Origin: Deltaproteobacteria bacterium
GTDB lineage: Bacteria; Desulfobacterota; Desulfarculia; Adiutricales; Adiutricaceae
Reading direction: 5' to 3'
Length of the DNA: 6,379 nucleotides
NCBI GenBank assembly: GCA_031288745.1
Contig: JAITQT010000003.1
Location: 1 to 6,379 of the forward strand
Position numbers and translations under genes: made by a program
Shown: positions 1-6,086 of the stretch, in pieces
How positions within the stretch are numbered: the first letter of the stretch is position 1
Layout: each line of letters opens with the position of its first letter
The notes under the pieces: model-generated
Database searches by the model: none
Told to the model about the DNA's origin: nothing
Seen by the model: the letters and a program-made list of their open reading frames with translations, nothing else

Positions 1-114
1 ACTAAGCTCCTATAGGGGGCTACATTGCTGCGGGATGTGTCGTCCCTTTCAATAGGCTTGGCACCGCAGCGTTCTCTCTTGTGAACGGGCCCTTAAACGT
101 TCACATTTGTGAAC
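1..114 (-). repeat. Left copy of a 114-bp inverted repeat bounding the operon
   Basis: Position i here pairs with 6083-i on the right, so bases 1-114 are the reverse complement of 5969-6082. I count 5 mismatches in 114 and no gaps. Similarity stops abruptly after base 114 on the inner side. The outer limit cannot be seen because the window starts at base 1. In the orientation of the right copy the element has four stem-loops. The long stem in the middle is formed by GCTGCGG (27-33) and CCGCAGC (64-70). The GTTC/GAAC palindromes lie at the operon-facing end. No coding potential is visible. It could be a dispersed palindromic repeat, a MITE-like element or a structured RNA, and nothing seen decides between these. 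Confidence 0.93.
71..114. promoter_or_regulatory. Alternating GTTC/GAAC half-site array, left copy
   Basis: Two 16-bp dyads share the framework GTTC-N8-GAAC. The one at 99-114 (GTTCACATTTGTGAAC) is a perfect 7+7 palindrome with a 2-bp centre. The one at 71-86 (GTTCTCTCTTGTGAAC) has one mismatched pair in its 6-bp arms. They are separated by 12 bp. The inner half-sites can also pair with each other: TGTGAACG (80-87) with CGTTCACA (98-105). The same array is present in the right repeat copy. It looks like a tandem operator or a foldable repeat end. The binding protein, if any, is unknown. Confidence 0.5.
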
Positions 115-129
115 GAACATTATTATGTT
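100..129 (+). promoter_or_regulatory. Weak candidate promoter reading out of the left repeat towards ftsH
   Basis: TTCACA (100-105) matches the -35 consensus at 5 of 6 positions and lies inside the 16-bp palindrome. Possible -10 hexamers are TATTAT (121-126, spacer 15) or TATGTT (124-129, spacer 18); neither spacer is ideal. If real, transcription of ftsH would start just outside the repeat, and a protein bound to the palindrome would block it. No better promoter is visible between 115 and 289. Confidence 0.2.
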
Positions 130-143
130 TAATTAACCTTAGG

Positions 144-244
144 GGCCTTTTTGGAGACTTAAGGGCCATTAAGGGCTTTAATTGGTCAACAAGGCCTCCC
201 CTGGAAGGCCTTTCTATTTTTGGGCCATTCTATAGGCCTAAAAA
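144..244 (+). promoter_or_regulatory. Hairpin-rich ftsH leader, possible attenuator
   Basis: Four stem-loops lie in a row between the left repeat and ftsH. The first pairs 144-150 with 161-167 (7 bp, one G-T). The second pairs 166-172 with 178-185 with one bulge. The third is the terminator-like hairpin at 191-212. The fourth pairs TTTTTGGGCC (217-226) with GGCCTAAAAA (235-244) with one wobble, and would sequester the T-tract that follows the third hairpin. The order suggests a leader in which termination and read-through structures succeed one another, but it matches no riboswitch class that I recognise. Confidence 0.35.
191..221 (+). terminator. Possible intrinsic terminator upstream of ftsH
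   Basis: AAGGCCT (191-197) pairs perfectly with AGGCCTT (206-212) around an 8-nt loop. A T-rich run follows at 211-221 with a single CTA interruption. It could end a transcript entering from the left repeat, or act as an attenuator for ftsH. No upstream gene is visible, so its target is unknown. Confidence 0.4.
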
Positions 245-289
245 ACATCGCTATTAACTAAGGCACCCGCCGTTTCGGGAGACCGAATA

Positions 290-2179
290 TTGAATAATTT
301 TTCTCGTCATCTTCTTATTTGGGTGGCTATTCTTATCGTCATGCTGGGCTTGTTTAATTACTTTAAGCCCGCCGACAACGTGGTTCGTAAGAATTATTCG
401 GAGATTTGGCAAGCGGTAAAAGACGGCAACGTTCGCGAGGCCCTCCTGCTTAATAATAACGAAATTATCGTTTCCATCCAAGGCTCCTCGGTTAAGTGGT
501 CGGCCTTTATGCCTTTCCATGACCCTGATTTGTTGCCCCTCTTAAGATCTTCTAACGTCGTTATCTCGGTTTCGGCCCCGACTTCATCCTATTGGTATAC
601 ATTTTTGGGTGGCATTGTCCAAATAGTTATTTTAGTTGCTATTTGGCTCTTTTTTATCCGCCAGCTCCAAGGAGGCGGCAAAGCCCTAACTTTTGCTAAA
701 AGTCGAGCGAAGATGCTTAGCGATGAGCAAAAGAAAGTTACCTTTCGCGACGTAGCCGGCATAGACGAAGCTAAAGGCGAGCTTGAGGAGATAATTGATT
801 TTTTACGCGAGCCCCAAAAGTTTGTTAAGCTTGGCGGACGTATACCTAAAGGGGTCTTGTTGATGGGGGCCCCGGGCACAGGAAAGACTTTACTAGCTAG
901 AGCCATAGCCGGCGAAGCTGAGGTGCCTTTTTTTTCCATTAGCGGCTCTGATTTCGTAGAGATGTTCGTGGGTGTGGGGGCTTCTAGAGTGCGCGATATG
1001 TTCGCTCAGGCTAAGAAAAATTCCCCTTGCATCCTTTTTATCGACGAGATAGACGCAGTCGGGCGCCACCGTGGGGCTGGTTTAGGCGGGGGACACGACG
1101 AGAGAGAGCAGACCCTTAACCAATTATTGGTGGAGATGGACGGATTTGAGTCGACTGAAGCCTTAATCATCATCGCCGCCACCAACCGCCCCGACGTCTT
1201 AGATCCAGCCCTTTTAAGGCCAGGCCGCTTTGATCGCCGCGTGATGGTGCCTGTACCCGACGTGCGCGGCCGCCAAGAGATTTTAAAGGTCCACTCCAAG
1301 AAAGTGCCCTTGGCTAAAGAGGTCGATTTGGGAGTGGTGGCTAGGGGCACGCCTGGGTTTTCGGGAGCTGATCTAGAAAATTTAATAAACGAAGCCGCTT
1401 TAGCGGCCGCCCGCCTTAATAAAGAGAGCGTAGAGGGAGTGGATTTAGACGCGGCCCGCGATAAGATTATGATGGGCGTAGAACGTAAGAGCATGATCAT
1501 GAGCGAGGAAGAAAAAAAGACGGTCGCTTGGCATGAGGCTGGTCACGCCTTGGTTAATCTTCTGTTACCGGGAGGCGATCCTATCCATAAAGTTTCTATT
1601 ATTCCTCGCGGTCGGGCCTTGGGGCTCACTCATTATTTACCTGTTGATGATAAGTATACTTTTAGTCTCGACTATTATAAGGTTCACTTGGCTGTCCTCT
1701 TGGCCGGTCGGGTGGCCGAGGAATCAGCTTTAAACCAGATAACCACCGGCGCGGCTAACGATATAGAAAGAGCCACGGGGCTAGCCCGCGACATGGTCTG
1801 TCGTTTTGGCATGAGTTCGTTGGGCCCACTCTCTTTTGGCGACGAGGAAGGGCAGATTTTTTTGGGTCGAGAATTTGCCAGACGTCGCGACTATAGTGAG
1901 CAAACTGCCCAGCGCATTGATACTGAAGTCACCAACTTTGTTTTAGAAGCCAAAGAAACGGCCACCCGCCTAGTTAAAGCCCACATCGACACTCTTAAGG
2001 CCTTAAGCGATCTTTTGTTGGAAAAAGAGACTATCGACGCCGAGGAAGTCATAAAGGTTTGTCGGGAGGCCATTTTGTCCGAGGGGCTTGAAGTACCAGA
2101 ACCAGGCCAGGAATTAAAGTTCACCCCAAAGTCGGAAGCGGCCCCTCAGGCCTCCTCGCCCTCGCCGCCTAAGGCTTAA
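290..2179 (+). CDS. ftsH: ATP-dependent zinc metalloprotease FtsH (membrane AAA+ protease)
   Basis: FtsH is an inner-membrane hexamer that unfolds and degrades misfolded membrane proteins and short-lived regulators. The 629 residues are close to the usual ~610-650. An N-terminal membrane helix lies at about 8-25, a short extracytoplasmic domain at 26-100, and a second helix at about 104-123. The AAA+ module has Walker A GAPGTGKT (193-200), the pore motif with F226 in MFVGVG, Walker B ILFIDEID (248-255), and the second region of homology with arginine fingers R310 and R313. The M41 protease has HEAGH (415-419) and the third zinc ligand D491 in AANDIERAT. All key residues are intact. A Ser/Pro-rich C-tail follows residue 610. 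The start is TTG at 290, placed by GGGAG at 277-281 (8-nt spacing); the frame is closed upstream by TAA at 239-241 with no better start codon. It leads the cluster, with a hairpin-rich leader in front. Confidence 0.98.
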   Translation: MNNFSRHLLIWVAILIVMLGLFNYFKPADNVVRKNYSEIWQAVKDGNVREALLLNNNEIIVSIQGSSVKWSAFMPFHDPDLLPLLRSSNVVISVSAPTSSYWYTFLGGIVQIVILVAIWLFFIRQLQGGGKALTFAKSRAKMLSDEQKKVTFRDVAGIDEAKGELEEIIDFLREPQKFVKLGGRIPKGVLLMGAPGTGKTLLARAIAGEAEVPFFSISGSDFVEMFVGVGASRVRDMFAQAKKNSPCILFIDEIDAVGRHRGAGLGGGHDEREQTLNQLLVEMDGFESTEALIIIAATNRPDVLDPALLRPGRFDRRVMVPVPDVRGRQEILKVHSKKVPLAKEVDLGVVARGTPGFSGADLENLINEAALAAARLNKESVEGVDLDAARDKIMMGVERKSMIMSEEEKKTVAWHEAGHALVNLLLPGGDPIHKVSIIPRGRALGLTHYLPVDDKYTFSLDYYKVHLAVLLAGRVAEESALNQITTGAANDIERATGLARDMVCRFGMSSLGPLSFGDEEGQIFLGREFARRRDYSEQTAQRIDTEVTNFVLEAKETATRLVKAHIDTLKALSDLLLEKETIDAEEVIKVCREAILSEGLEVPEPGQELKFTPKSEAAPQASSPSPPKA

Positions 2180-2187
2180 GGCTTTTT
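2167..2187 (+). terminator. Weak terminator-like hairpin over the ftsH stop codon
   Basis: GCCT (2167-2170) can pair with AGGC (2179-2182), followed directly by TTTTT (2183-2187). The stem is only 4 bp, so at most partial termination is expected between ftsH and folP. Confidence 0.2.
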
Positions 2188-2344
2188 GGCTCAATTTCGC
2201 GTTATTGTGTTTAATTTATTTAATTCGTAGTCTCATTCGCTCTTTGTCTCCCTTCCCGTTTATCGTTAAATTTTATGGTTCTAAGCCGGACTTTAGAGCT
2301 TGTTGGCTATCAAAAGAGCCTCAGGTCCGCGCCTTGGGCGTTTT

Positions 2345-2370
2345 AGCTTTATGGCTCTAAAGCCACAGCT
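2345..2370 (+). other. Hairpin in the ftsH-folP gap
   Basis: TGGCT (2352-2356) pairs with AGCCA (2361-2365) around CTAA, and an outer AGCT/AGCT pairing (2345-2348 with 2367-2370) extends the stem. It lies about 30 bp before the folP ribosome binding site. No T-tract follows, so it is not a terminator; it may be an mRNA processing or stability element. The rest of the 218-bp gap (2180-2397) shows no gene and no convincing promoter. Confidence 0.3.
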
Positions 2371-2399
2371 ATATTTACTCTCAACCTACCCTAATTATT

Positions 2400-2404
2400 G
2401 GAGG
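2400..2404 (+). promoter_or_regulatory. Shine-Dalgarno that decides the folP start
   Basis: GGAGG at 2400-2404 lies 11 nt before ATG 2416. An in-frame TTG at 2398-2400 would give six more residues, but it overlaps this Shine-Dalgarno and has none of its own. The ATG is therefore preferred. Confidence 0.75.
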
Positions 2405-2415
2405 TTACCGTTATT

Positions 2416-3294
2416 ATGACTCAAGGCTTAGATAAAATTCTTTCCTGGTCCATAGGTTCGCGCTCCTATAGCTTAGATTTTTCTAAGCCCTTAATCATGG
2501 CTATTATTAACGTTACACCAGATTCATTTTCCGATGGCGGACTTTTTTTTGAGCCTGCCAAGGCCATAGAACTGGCTGCCAATCACTTAAAAGAAGGGGC
2601 CGATATATTAGATCTAGGGGCTGAAACCACTCGCCCGGGCTCACAGGCTACGGATGAAAAAGAAGAGTGGCGAAGGTTAGAGCCAATCCTCTCTTATTTA
2701 GCTAACCTAAAGCCCACTCCAGTAGTATCAGTTGATACTAACAAGGCCTCTGTGGCCCAAAGGGCCCTTGAGGCTGGAGCTTCTATCATAAACGATATCT
2801 ACGCTGGCCGAAACGATCCTCAAATTTTCGAGGTGGCCGCCACTTACGGAGCCCCTATTATACTAATGCATATGCTAGGCGAACCTAGGACCATGCAAAT
2901 CGAGCCCCATTACCAGGACGTGGTTACCGAAGTTAGAGACTTTTTACTAGAAAGAGCCTTGGCCGCTGAAAAGGCCGGCATTCCTAAAGAGAGGATTATC
3001 CTCGATCCTGGCCTTGGTTTTGGCAAAAACGCCGACCATAACCTTAGGTTGTTAAATCGCTTTGAACAAGTTATCCCCCAAGGTTATCACTCTATGATGG
3101 CCTTATCTCGTAAAAACTTTTTGGGACGTATTTTAGAAGAGCAAAATCCTCTCAATAGAGACTTGGCCACGGCCGCAGCCAACGCCATAGCCGTTAACAA
3201 GGGGGCTCAAATCGTTAGGGTGCACCGAGTGGGGCCGAGCTTACAAGCCTCCAAAGTCGCCTTTGCCGCTAGGCTTGAGTCTCCGTCGATTTAA
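2416..3294 (+). CDS. folP: Dihydropteroate synthase
   Basis: FolP condenses p-aminobenzoate with hydroxymethyl-dihydropterin pyrophosphate to make dihydropteroate in cytosolic folate synthesis; it is the sulfonamide target. The 292-residue protein is a TIM barrel of normal length with the family motifs in order: INVTPDSFSDGG (31-42), the pyrophosphate-binding loop as AETTRPG (69-75, usually GESTRPG), SVDT (105-108), IND (125-127), LMHM (150-153), the pterin-site DPGLGFGK (197-204), SRK (231-233) and RVH (268-270). The last motif reads RVHRV where RVHDV is usual. These are mild substitutions, and I expect an active enzyme. The start is ATG 2416 as explained for the GGAGG site. The gene lies 236 bp after ftsH and 110 bp before cdaA. 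Pairing of ftsH and folP is a common arrangement in bacteria. Confidence 0.97.
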   Translation: MTQGLDKILSWSIGSRSYSLDFSKPLIMAIINVTPDSFSDGGLFFEPAKAIELAANHLKEGADILDLGAETTRPGSQATDEKEEWRRLEPILSYLANLKPTPVVSVDTNKASVAQRALEAGASIINDIYAGRNDPQIFEVAATYGAPIILMHMLGEPRTMQIEPHYQDVVTEVRDFLLERALAAEKAGIPKERIILDPGLGFGKNADHNLRLLNRFEQVIPQGYHSMMALSRKNFLGRILEEQNPLNRDLATAAANAIAVNKGAQIVRVHRVGPSLQASKVAFAARLESPSI

Positions 3295-3404
3295 GATTAT
3301 TTTTTCATATTTTAATCAATTAGAATCGGATCGCCGTATGGGCCGGGCTGAAGCTTTTGTCGCGGTCTTTGGAGACTTAACTAGGGCTTAAGCCGGACGA
3401 GTAA

Positions 3405-4214
3405 ATGTTCGTTCAATTTAATACTATTTCCGACGCCATTTCGGCCATGCGCATCGAGGACTACCTAGATATCCTCTTGGTAGCCCTTATCATCTATTAC
3501 GTCATTAAGCTAGTAAAAGGCACTAGAAGCGGTCAGGTCCTAATCGGTCTAGGACTTTTATCGGCTAGCTATTATTTGGCCGGAAAGTTTCAGCTTTTAA
3601 CGCTTAGTTTTTTGATGTCGGCCTTTATGAGTAATCTCTTTTTAGTTTTGGTGGTCCTCTTCTCCACTGATATTAGAAGAGGCTTAGCGAGAGCCGGCCG
3701 CTTTACTTTTTCTAAGGCCAACCCCGCGGTGATAGAAGCGGTTAACGAAGTGGTTAGAGCCTCGTTTTTTATGGCTGAAAAGCGCGTGGGTGCGTTGATT
3801 GCTTTTGAGTGTCACGTAAGCTTAGGCGAATACGTGGAGGCTGGGGCTAAAATATCGGCTGTGGTTTCCGATAGATTATTACTAGCTATTTTTAACACCA
3901 AGGCCCCTCTCCACGACGGGGCAGTCATTATTCAAGACGGCCGCTTGGCTGCAGCCGGCTGCTTTTTGCCGCTCCTTCCTAGCGAAGATAATGTTAGCCG
4001 TTTTTTTGGCACTCGCCATAGGGCGGCTATTGGTCTATCTAGAGAGTCGGACGCCTTAATTGTGGTGGTCTCTGAAGAGCGCGGGTTAGTCTCCCTAGTT
4101 AAAGACGGAGAGGTCGAGGTGATGATGGGGGCAGCTAGCTTGCGCGATAGATTATTGTCTCAGATGGGTTTTAGTACGGGCCAAAAAGAGGGTGGTGCTC
4201 CAAGGTTTAAGTGA
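3405..4214 (+). CDS. cdaA: Membrane diadenylate cyclase CdaA (DisA_N/DAC domain)
   Basis: CdaA joins two ATP molecules into the second messenger c-di-AMP, which controls potassium and osmolyte balance and cell-wall homeostasis. The 269-residue protein matches the usual ~270. Three hydrophobic helices lie at about 20-38, 44-60 and 66-87, followed by the cytosolic DAC domain. That domain contains GALIAFE (129-135), the catalytic LHDGAVII with DGA at 171-173, and GTRHRAAIG with RHR at 204-206. All signature residues are present. A weak GGACGAG (3394-3400) precedes ATG 3405. The gap to ybbR is 72 bp, and the two genes are a conserved pair in which YbbR modulates the cyclase from outside the membrane. 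glmM, the usual third member, is not in the window. Confidence 0.97.
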   Translation: MFVQFNTISDAISAMRIEDYLDILLVALIIYYVIKLVKGTRSGQVLIGLGLLSASYYLAGKFQLLTLSFLMSAFMSNLFLVLVVLFSTDIRRGLARAGRFTFSKANPAVIEAVNEVVRASFFMAEKRVGALIAFECHVSLGEYVEAGAKISAVVSDRLLLAIFNTKAPLHDGAVIIQDGRLAAAGCFLPLLPSEDNVSRFFGTRHRAAIGLSRESDALIVVVSEERGLVSLVKDGEVEVMMGAASLRDRLLSQMGFSTGQKEGGAPRFK

Positions 4215-4286
4215 CGGTTAACTTTACGGCTAAGTCTAATCTTAAAAGGCGGTTTTTTTTTCGACGGCGCGAGGCGGCCCTGTTTC

Positions 4287-5939
4287 ATGACTAAGTTTTT
4301 ACGAAATACCTTACCCATGTTTCTGCTCTCGCTAGTGCTGTCCTTTTTTTTCTGGCTCACTGTATCCGGCCAGGACATGAACACCCACGATCTAGCTGTG
4401 GCCTTAGAGCTGATTAATATCCCGGTTAATTTATCTTTAGATGACAATATCCCTGAAACCGTTACGGTCAGAGTTGAGGCAAACACGGCCCAGTTTAGGT
4501 ATCTGGAGGGGCGTAAGTTTTTTCTGCGCGTAGACGCCTCTAAAATTACTGGTGGCTTAAATTACATAAATTTCGTAGACATTTCTAAGCTAATAAACCC
4601 AACCCTCCCTCGAGGGGTTAAGGTTAACCGCGTCATTCCTGATGAGATAGAGTTCGAGGCCCACCCCTTTGAAACCAAAAAGCTGCCTGTTCAGATTACG
4701 GTCTACGGACAACTGCGCAATTACCTTGAGATGAGCGGCCCTATGGTTATAGAGCCGGCTACGGCCGAGCTAACTGGTCCGGCCAATCGTCTTAAGGACT
4801 TTGACGTCTTACCCACCACTTCTTTAAATCTTGGTGACGTGACTGGGCCTGGGGGGGGGATAACCCTAAGCCCGCAGTTACCTGGCTTGGAGACATGGCT
4901 GACGGTTAAACCCAACCAGTTTAAGGTTTATTTAGACGTATCAGTTAAGCGTGAGGAGTTAAGCTTTGAGGTGCCTATTGTCCTTAACGACTTTAATGCT
5001 AAAATTCACGATGAAAAGAGATTTGTTATTCGGCCGGAAAAGGTTTGGGTTACGGTTTCTTGGCCGCTAAACATGCACGCGCCTAGTAGCGGTTCAACCG
5101 GTGGTTTAACGGCCGAGGTTAATTTAGAAGGGGAGCTTTTAAATAGAGCCTCAGGGAGCGCCAGACTATTAGTCCAGGTAACCTCGCCCGCAAAAGGCGT
5201 GGATATAATTAAAGTTAATCCTGAGCGGGTTACCATTAGTTGGGAGCCAATACCATCTAGCGGAGCCTCGCCTATTAACCAGAGCCGCTCGGAAAACTTA
5301 TCTAATGATAGCCAGTCAGGATCATCGGCCTTGGAAGGGCCCCCTCCGGCTGGAAACTACCCTATGAGCCCTAGCCAAACTAGTACCGCTACCCCTACTA
5401 CCCCTAACTCTCCTCCTGCAGCTCAGCCCTCAAGGTTGCAGGTTCATGATGGTGAGGGTCTAGTTGCTCAGCCTATCAACGCTCAGCCCAGGCCTACTCC
5501 GCTAACTACCGCTCCGGTGGCCACGCCTCAAGCTAAGCCTGTAGCGGCACCTCCTGCCACTCAGCAGAGGTCGCTTACCTCCTCACCTACTACTCCTCCT
5601 CCTCAGCGGCCAGCTACCACCGCCCCTGCGTCCACCACTCAGCCAAGGCAGCCCTCTACCACCGCTCCTGCGGCTACTCAGCCAAAGTCAGTCACTTCTA
5701 CTACTGCTCCCGCAACCACGACTACGGGCCCGACAAGGCCATCTACTACGGAGTCTAAAAGCCTGCCTCCTTCCTCTCCGGGTACGGCTACTCCTAGGCG
5801 AGCGACCCCGAGTACAGGAAATAAAACCGTGGCCACTCCTAGGCGCTCTTCTCAAGGGGCCCTACAGGCCACCCCCCGCAATCAAAATCTTGAGACTCAG
5901 AGTTCAAGCGTGCCTAAATCTGTTACTACAGAAAAATAA
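4287..5939 (+). CDS. ybbR: YbbR-domain protein (CdaA partner, CdaR-like) with a long Pro/Thr-rich tail
   Basis: YbbR/CdaR proteins are anchored by one N-terminal helix and project tandem YbbR domains outside the membrane; in Firmicutes CdaR regulates CdaA. Here an uncleaved anchor lies at about residues 9-27. Three repeat regions follow at roughly 34-127, 130-217 and 224-320, the first two separated by the typical ...PTLPRGVKVNRVIPDEIEFE-like strand pattern, and the third ending ERVTISWEP. From about 322 to 550 the sequence is low-complexity P/T/S/A/Q with TTAPA and ATPRR repeats. That makes the protein much longer than the ~300-400 residues I expect for this family. The ATG at 4287 has only a distant GAGG (4271-4274). 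The frame stays open back to the cdaA stop, but with no GTG or TTG start upstream, so the ATG is kept. A G9 run at 4851-4859 lies within the coding sequence. Confidence 0.93.
   Translation: MTKFLRNTLPMFLLSLVLSFFFWLTVSGQDMNTHDLAVALELINIPVNLSLDDNIPETVTVRVEANTAQFRYLEGRKFFLRVDASKITGGLNYINFVDISKLINPTLPRGVKVNRVIPDEIEFEAHPFETKKLPVQITVYGQLRNYLEMSGPMVIEPATAELTGPANRLKDFDVLPTTSLNLGDVTGPGGGITLSPQLPGLETWLTVKPNQFKVYLDVSVKREELSFEVPIVLNDFNAKIHDEKRFVIRPEKVWVTVSWPLNMHAPSSGSTGGLTAEVNLEGELLNRASGSARLLVQVTSPAKGVDIIKVNPERVTISWEPIPSSGASPINQSRSENLSNDSQSGSSALEGPPPAGNYPMSPSQTSTATPTTPNSPPAAQPSRLQVHDGEGLVAQPINAQPRPTPLTTAPVATPQAKPVAAPPATQQRSLTSSPTTPPPQRPATTAPASTTQPRQPSTTAPAATQPKSVTSTTAPATTTTGPTRPSTTESKSLPPSSPGTATPRRATPSTGNKTVATPRRSSQGALQATPRNQNLETQSSSVPKSVTTEK
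4851..4859 (+). repeat. G9 homopolymer inside ybbR
   Basis: Nine consecutive G encode Gly-Gly-Gly at residues 189-191, in a loop of the second YbbR domain. Tracts of this length are prone to slipped-strand mispairing. A one-base change would frameshift the gene and remove the third domain and the tail. It could also mark a sequencing-sensitive position. Confidence 0.9.
5250..5936 (+). repeat. Low-complexity Pro/Thr/Ser/Ala-rich coding tail of ybbR
   Basis: About 229 codons are dominated by Thr, Pro, Ser, Ala and Gln, with scattered Arg/Lys and no predicted fold. At DNA level there are degenerate tandem units: CTACCACCGC-CCTGCG at 5614 recurs at 5656 (period 42), followed each time by ACTCAGCCAA, with a weaker third unit near 5695. 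ACTCCTAGGCG also recurs (about 5789 and 5834). The region was probably built by repeat expansion. Since the protein is anchored with its C-terminus outside, this would be an extended extracytoplasmic tail. Confidence 0.85.
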
Positions 5940-5968
5940 CCGATATTGGTTTTGAGGCTGCGGTGTCG

Positions 5969-6012
5969 GTTCACAAATGTGAACGTTTAAGGGTCCGTTC
6001 TCAAGAGAGAAC
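5969..6012. promoter_or_regulatory. Alternating GTTC/GAAC half-site array, right copy
   Basis: This mirrors the array at 71-114. GTTCACAAATGTGAAC (5969-5984) and GTTCTCAAGAGAGAAC (5997-6012) are both GTTC-N8-GAAC dyads with intact arms, separated by 12 bp. The second dyad is better formed here than in the left copy. Confidence 0.5.
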
Positions 6013-6082
6013 GCTGTGGTGCCAAGCCTATTGAAAGGGACGACACGTACCGCAGCAATGTAGCCCCCTATAGGAGCTTAGT
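5969..6082 (+). repeat. Right copy of the 114-bp inverted repeat bounding the operon
   Basis: It begins 29 bp after the ybbR stop and is the reverse complement of 1-114 with 5 mismatches. As single-stranded nucleic acid it gives four hairpins: GTTCACA/TGTGAAC (5969-5984), CGTTCTC/GAGAACG around AAGA (5996-6013), GCTGTGGT/ACCGCAGC closing a 28-nt interior (6013-6020 with 6049-6056), and AGCCCCC/GGAGCT-type pairing around ATA (6062-6078, with wobbles). Three of the five differences from the left copy fall in stems; they leave the long stem pairable, as a G-C versus G-T pair and a gained T-A pair. No ORF is present. Its position directly behind the operon would also suit a transcript 3' end, though it lacks a strong T-tract. 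Confidence 0.93.
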
Positions 6083-6086
6083 AATT

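Noticed and set aside
254..2124. Open frames on the minus strand and in another plus frame (1533-1733) across ftsH
   Set aside because: They overlap an intact FtsH with every catalytic motif, lack recognisable motifs of their own and are explained as shadow frames. The same holds for minus-strand frames within 4160-5236 opposite cdaA and ybbR.
2398..2415. TTG start giving FolP six extra residues
   Set aside because: The TTG overlaps the GGAGG that serves ATG 2416 and has no ribosome binding site itself.
3337..3390. 17-codon ORF between folP and cdaA
   Set aside because: No Shine-Dalgarno, no recognisable sequence, and a length expected by chance.
4253..4261. T9 run between cdaA and ybbR as a terminator
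   Set aside because: No convincing stem precedes it, and termination here would separate the conserved cdaA-ybbR pair.
5938..5953. AACCG/TGGTT hairpin with TTTT after ybbR as an intrinsic terminator
   Set aside because: The stem is 5 bp including a wobble, and the T-run is very short, so it is too weak to call.
1..6082. Classical insertion sequence or transposon with 114-bp terminal repeats
   Set aside because: No transposase or accessory gene lies between the repeats, all cargo is housekeeping, and target duplications cannot be seen because the left flank is outside the window. Kept only as one hypothesis.
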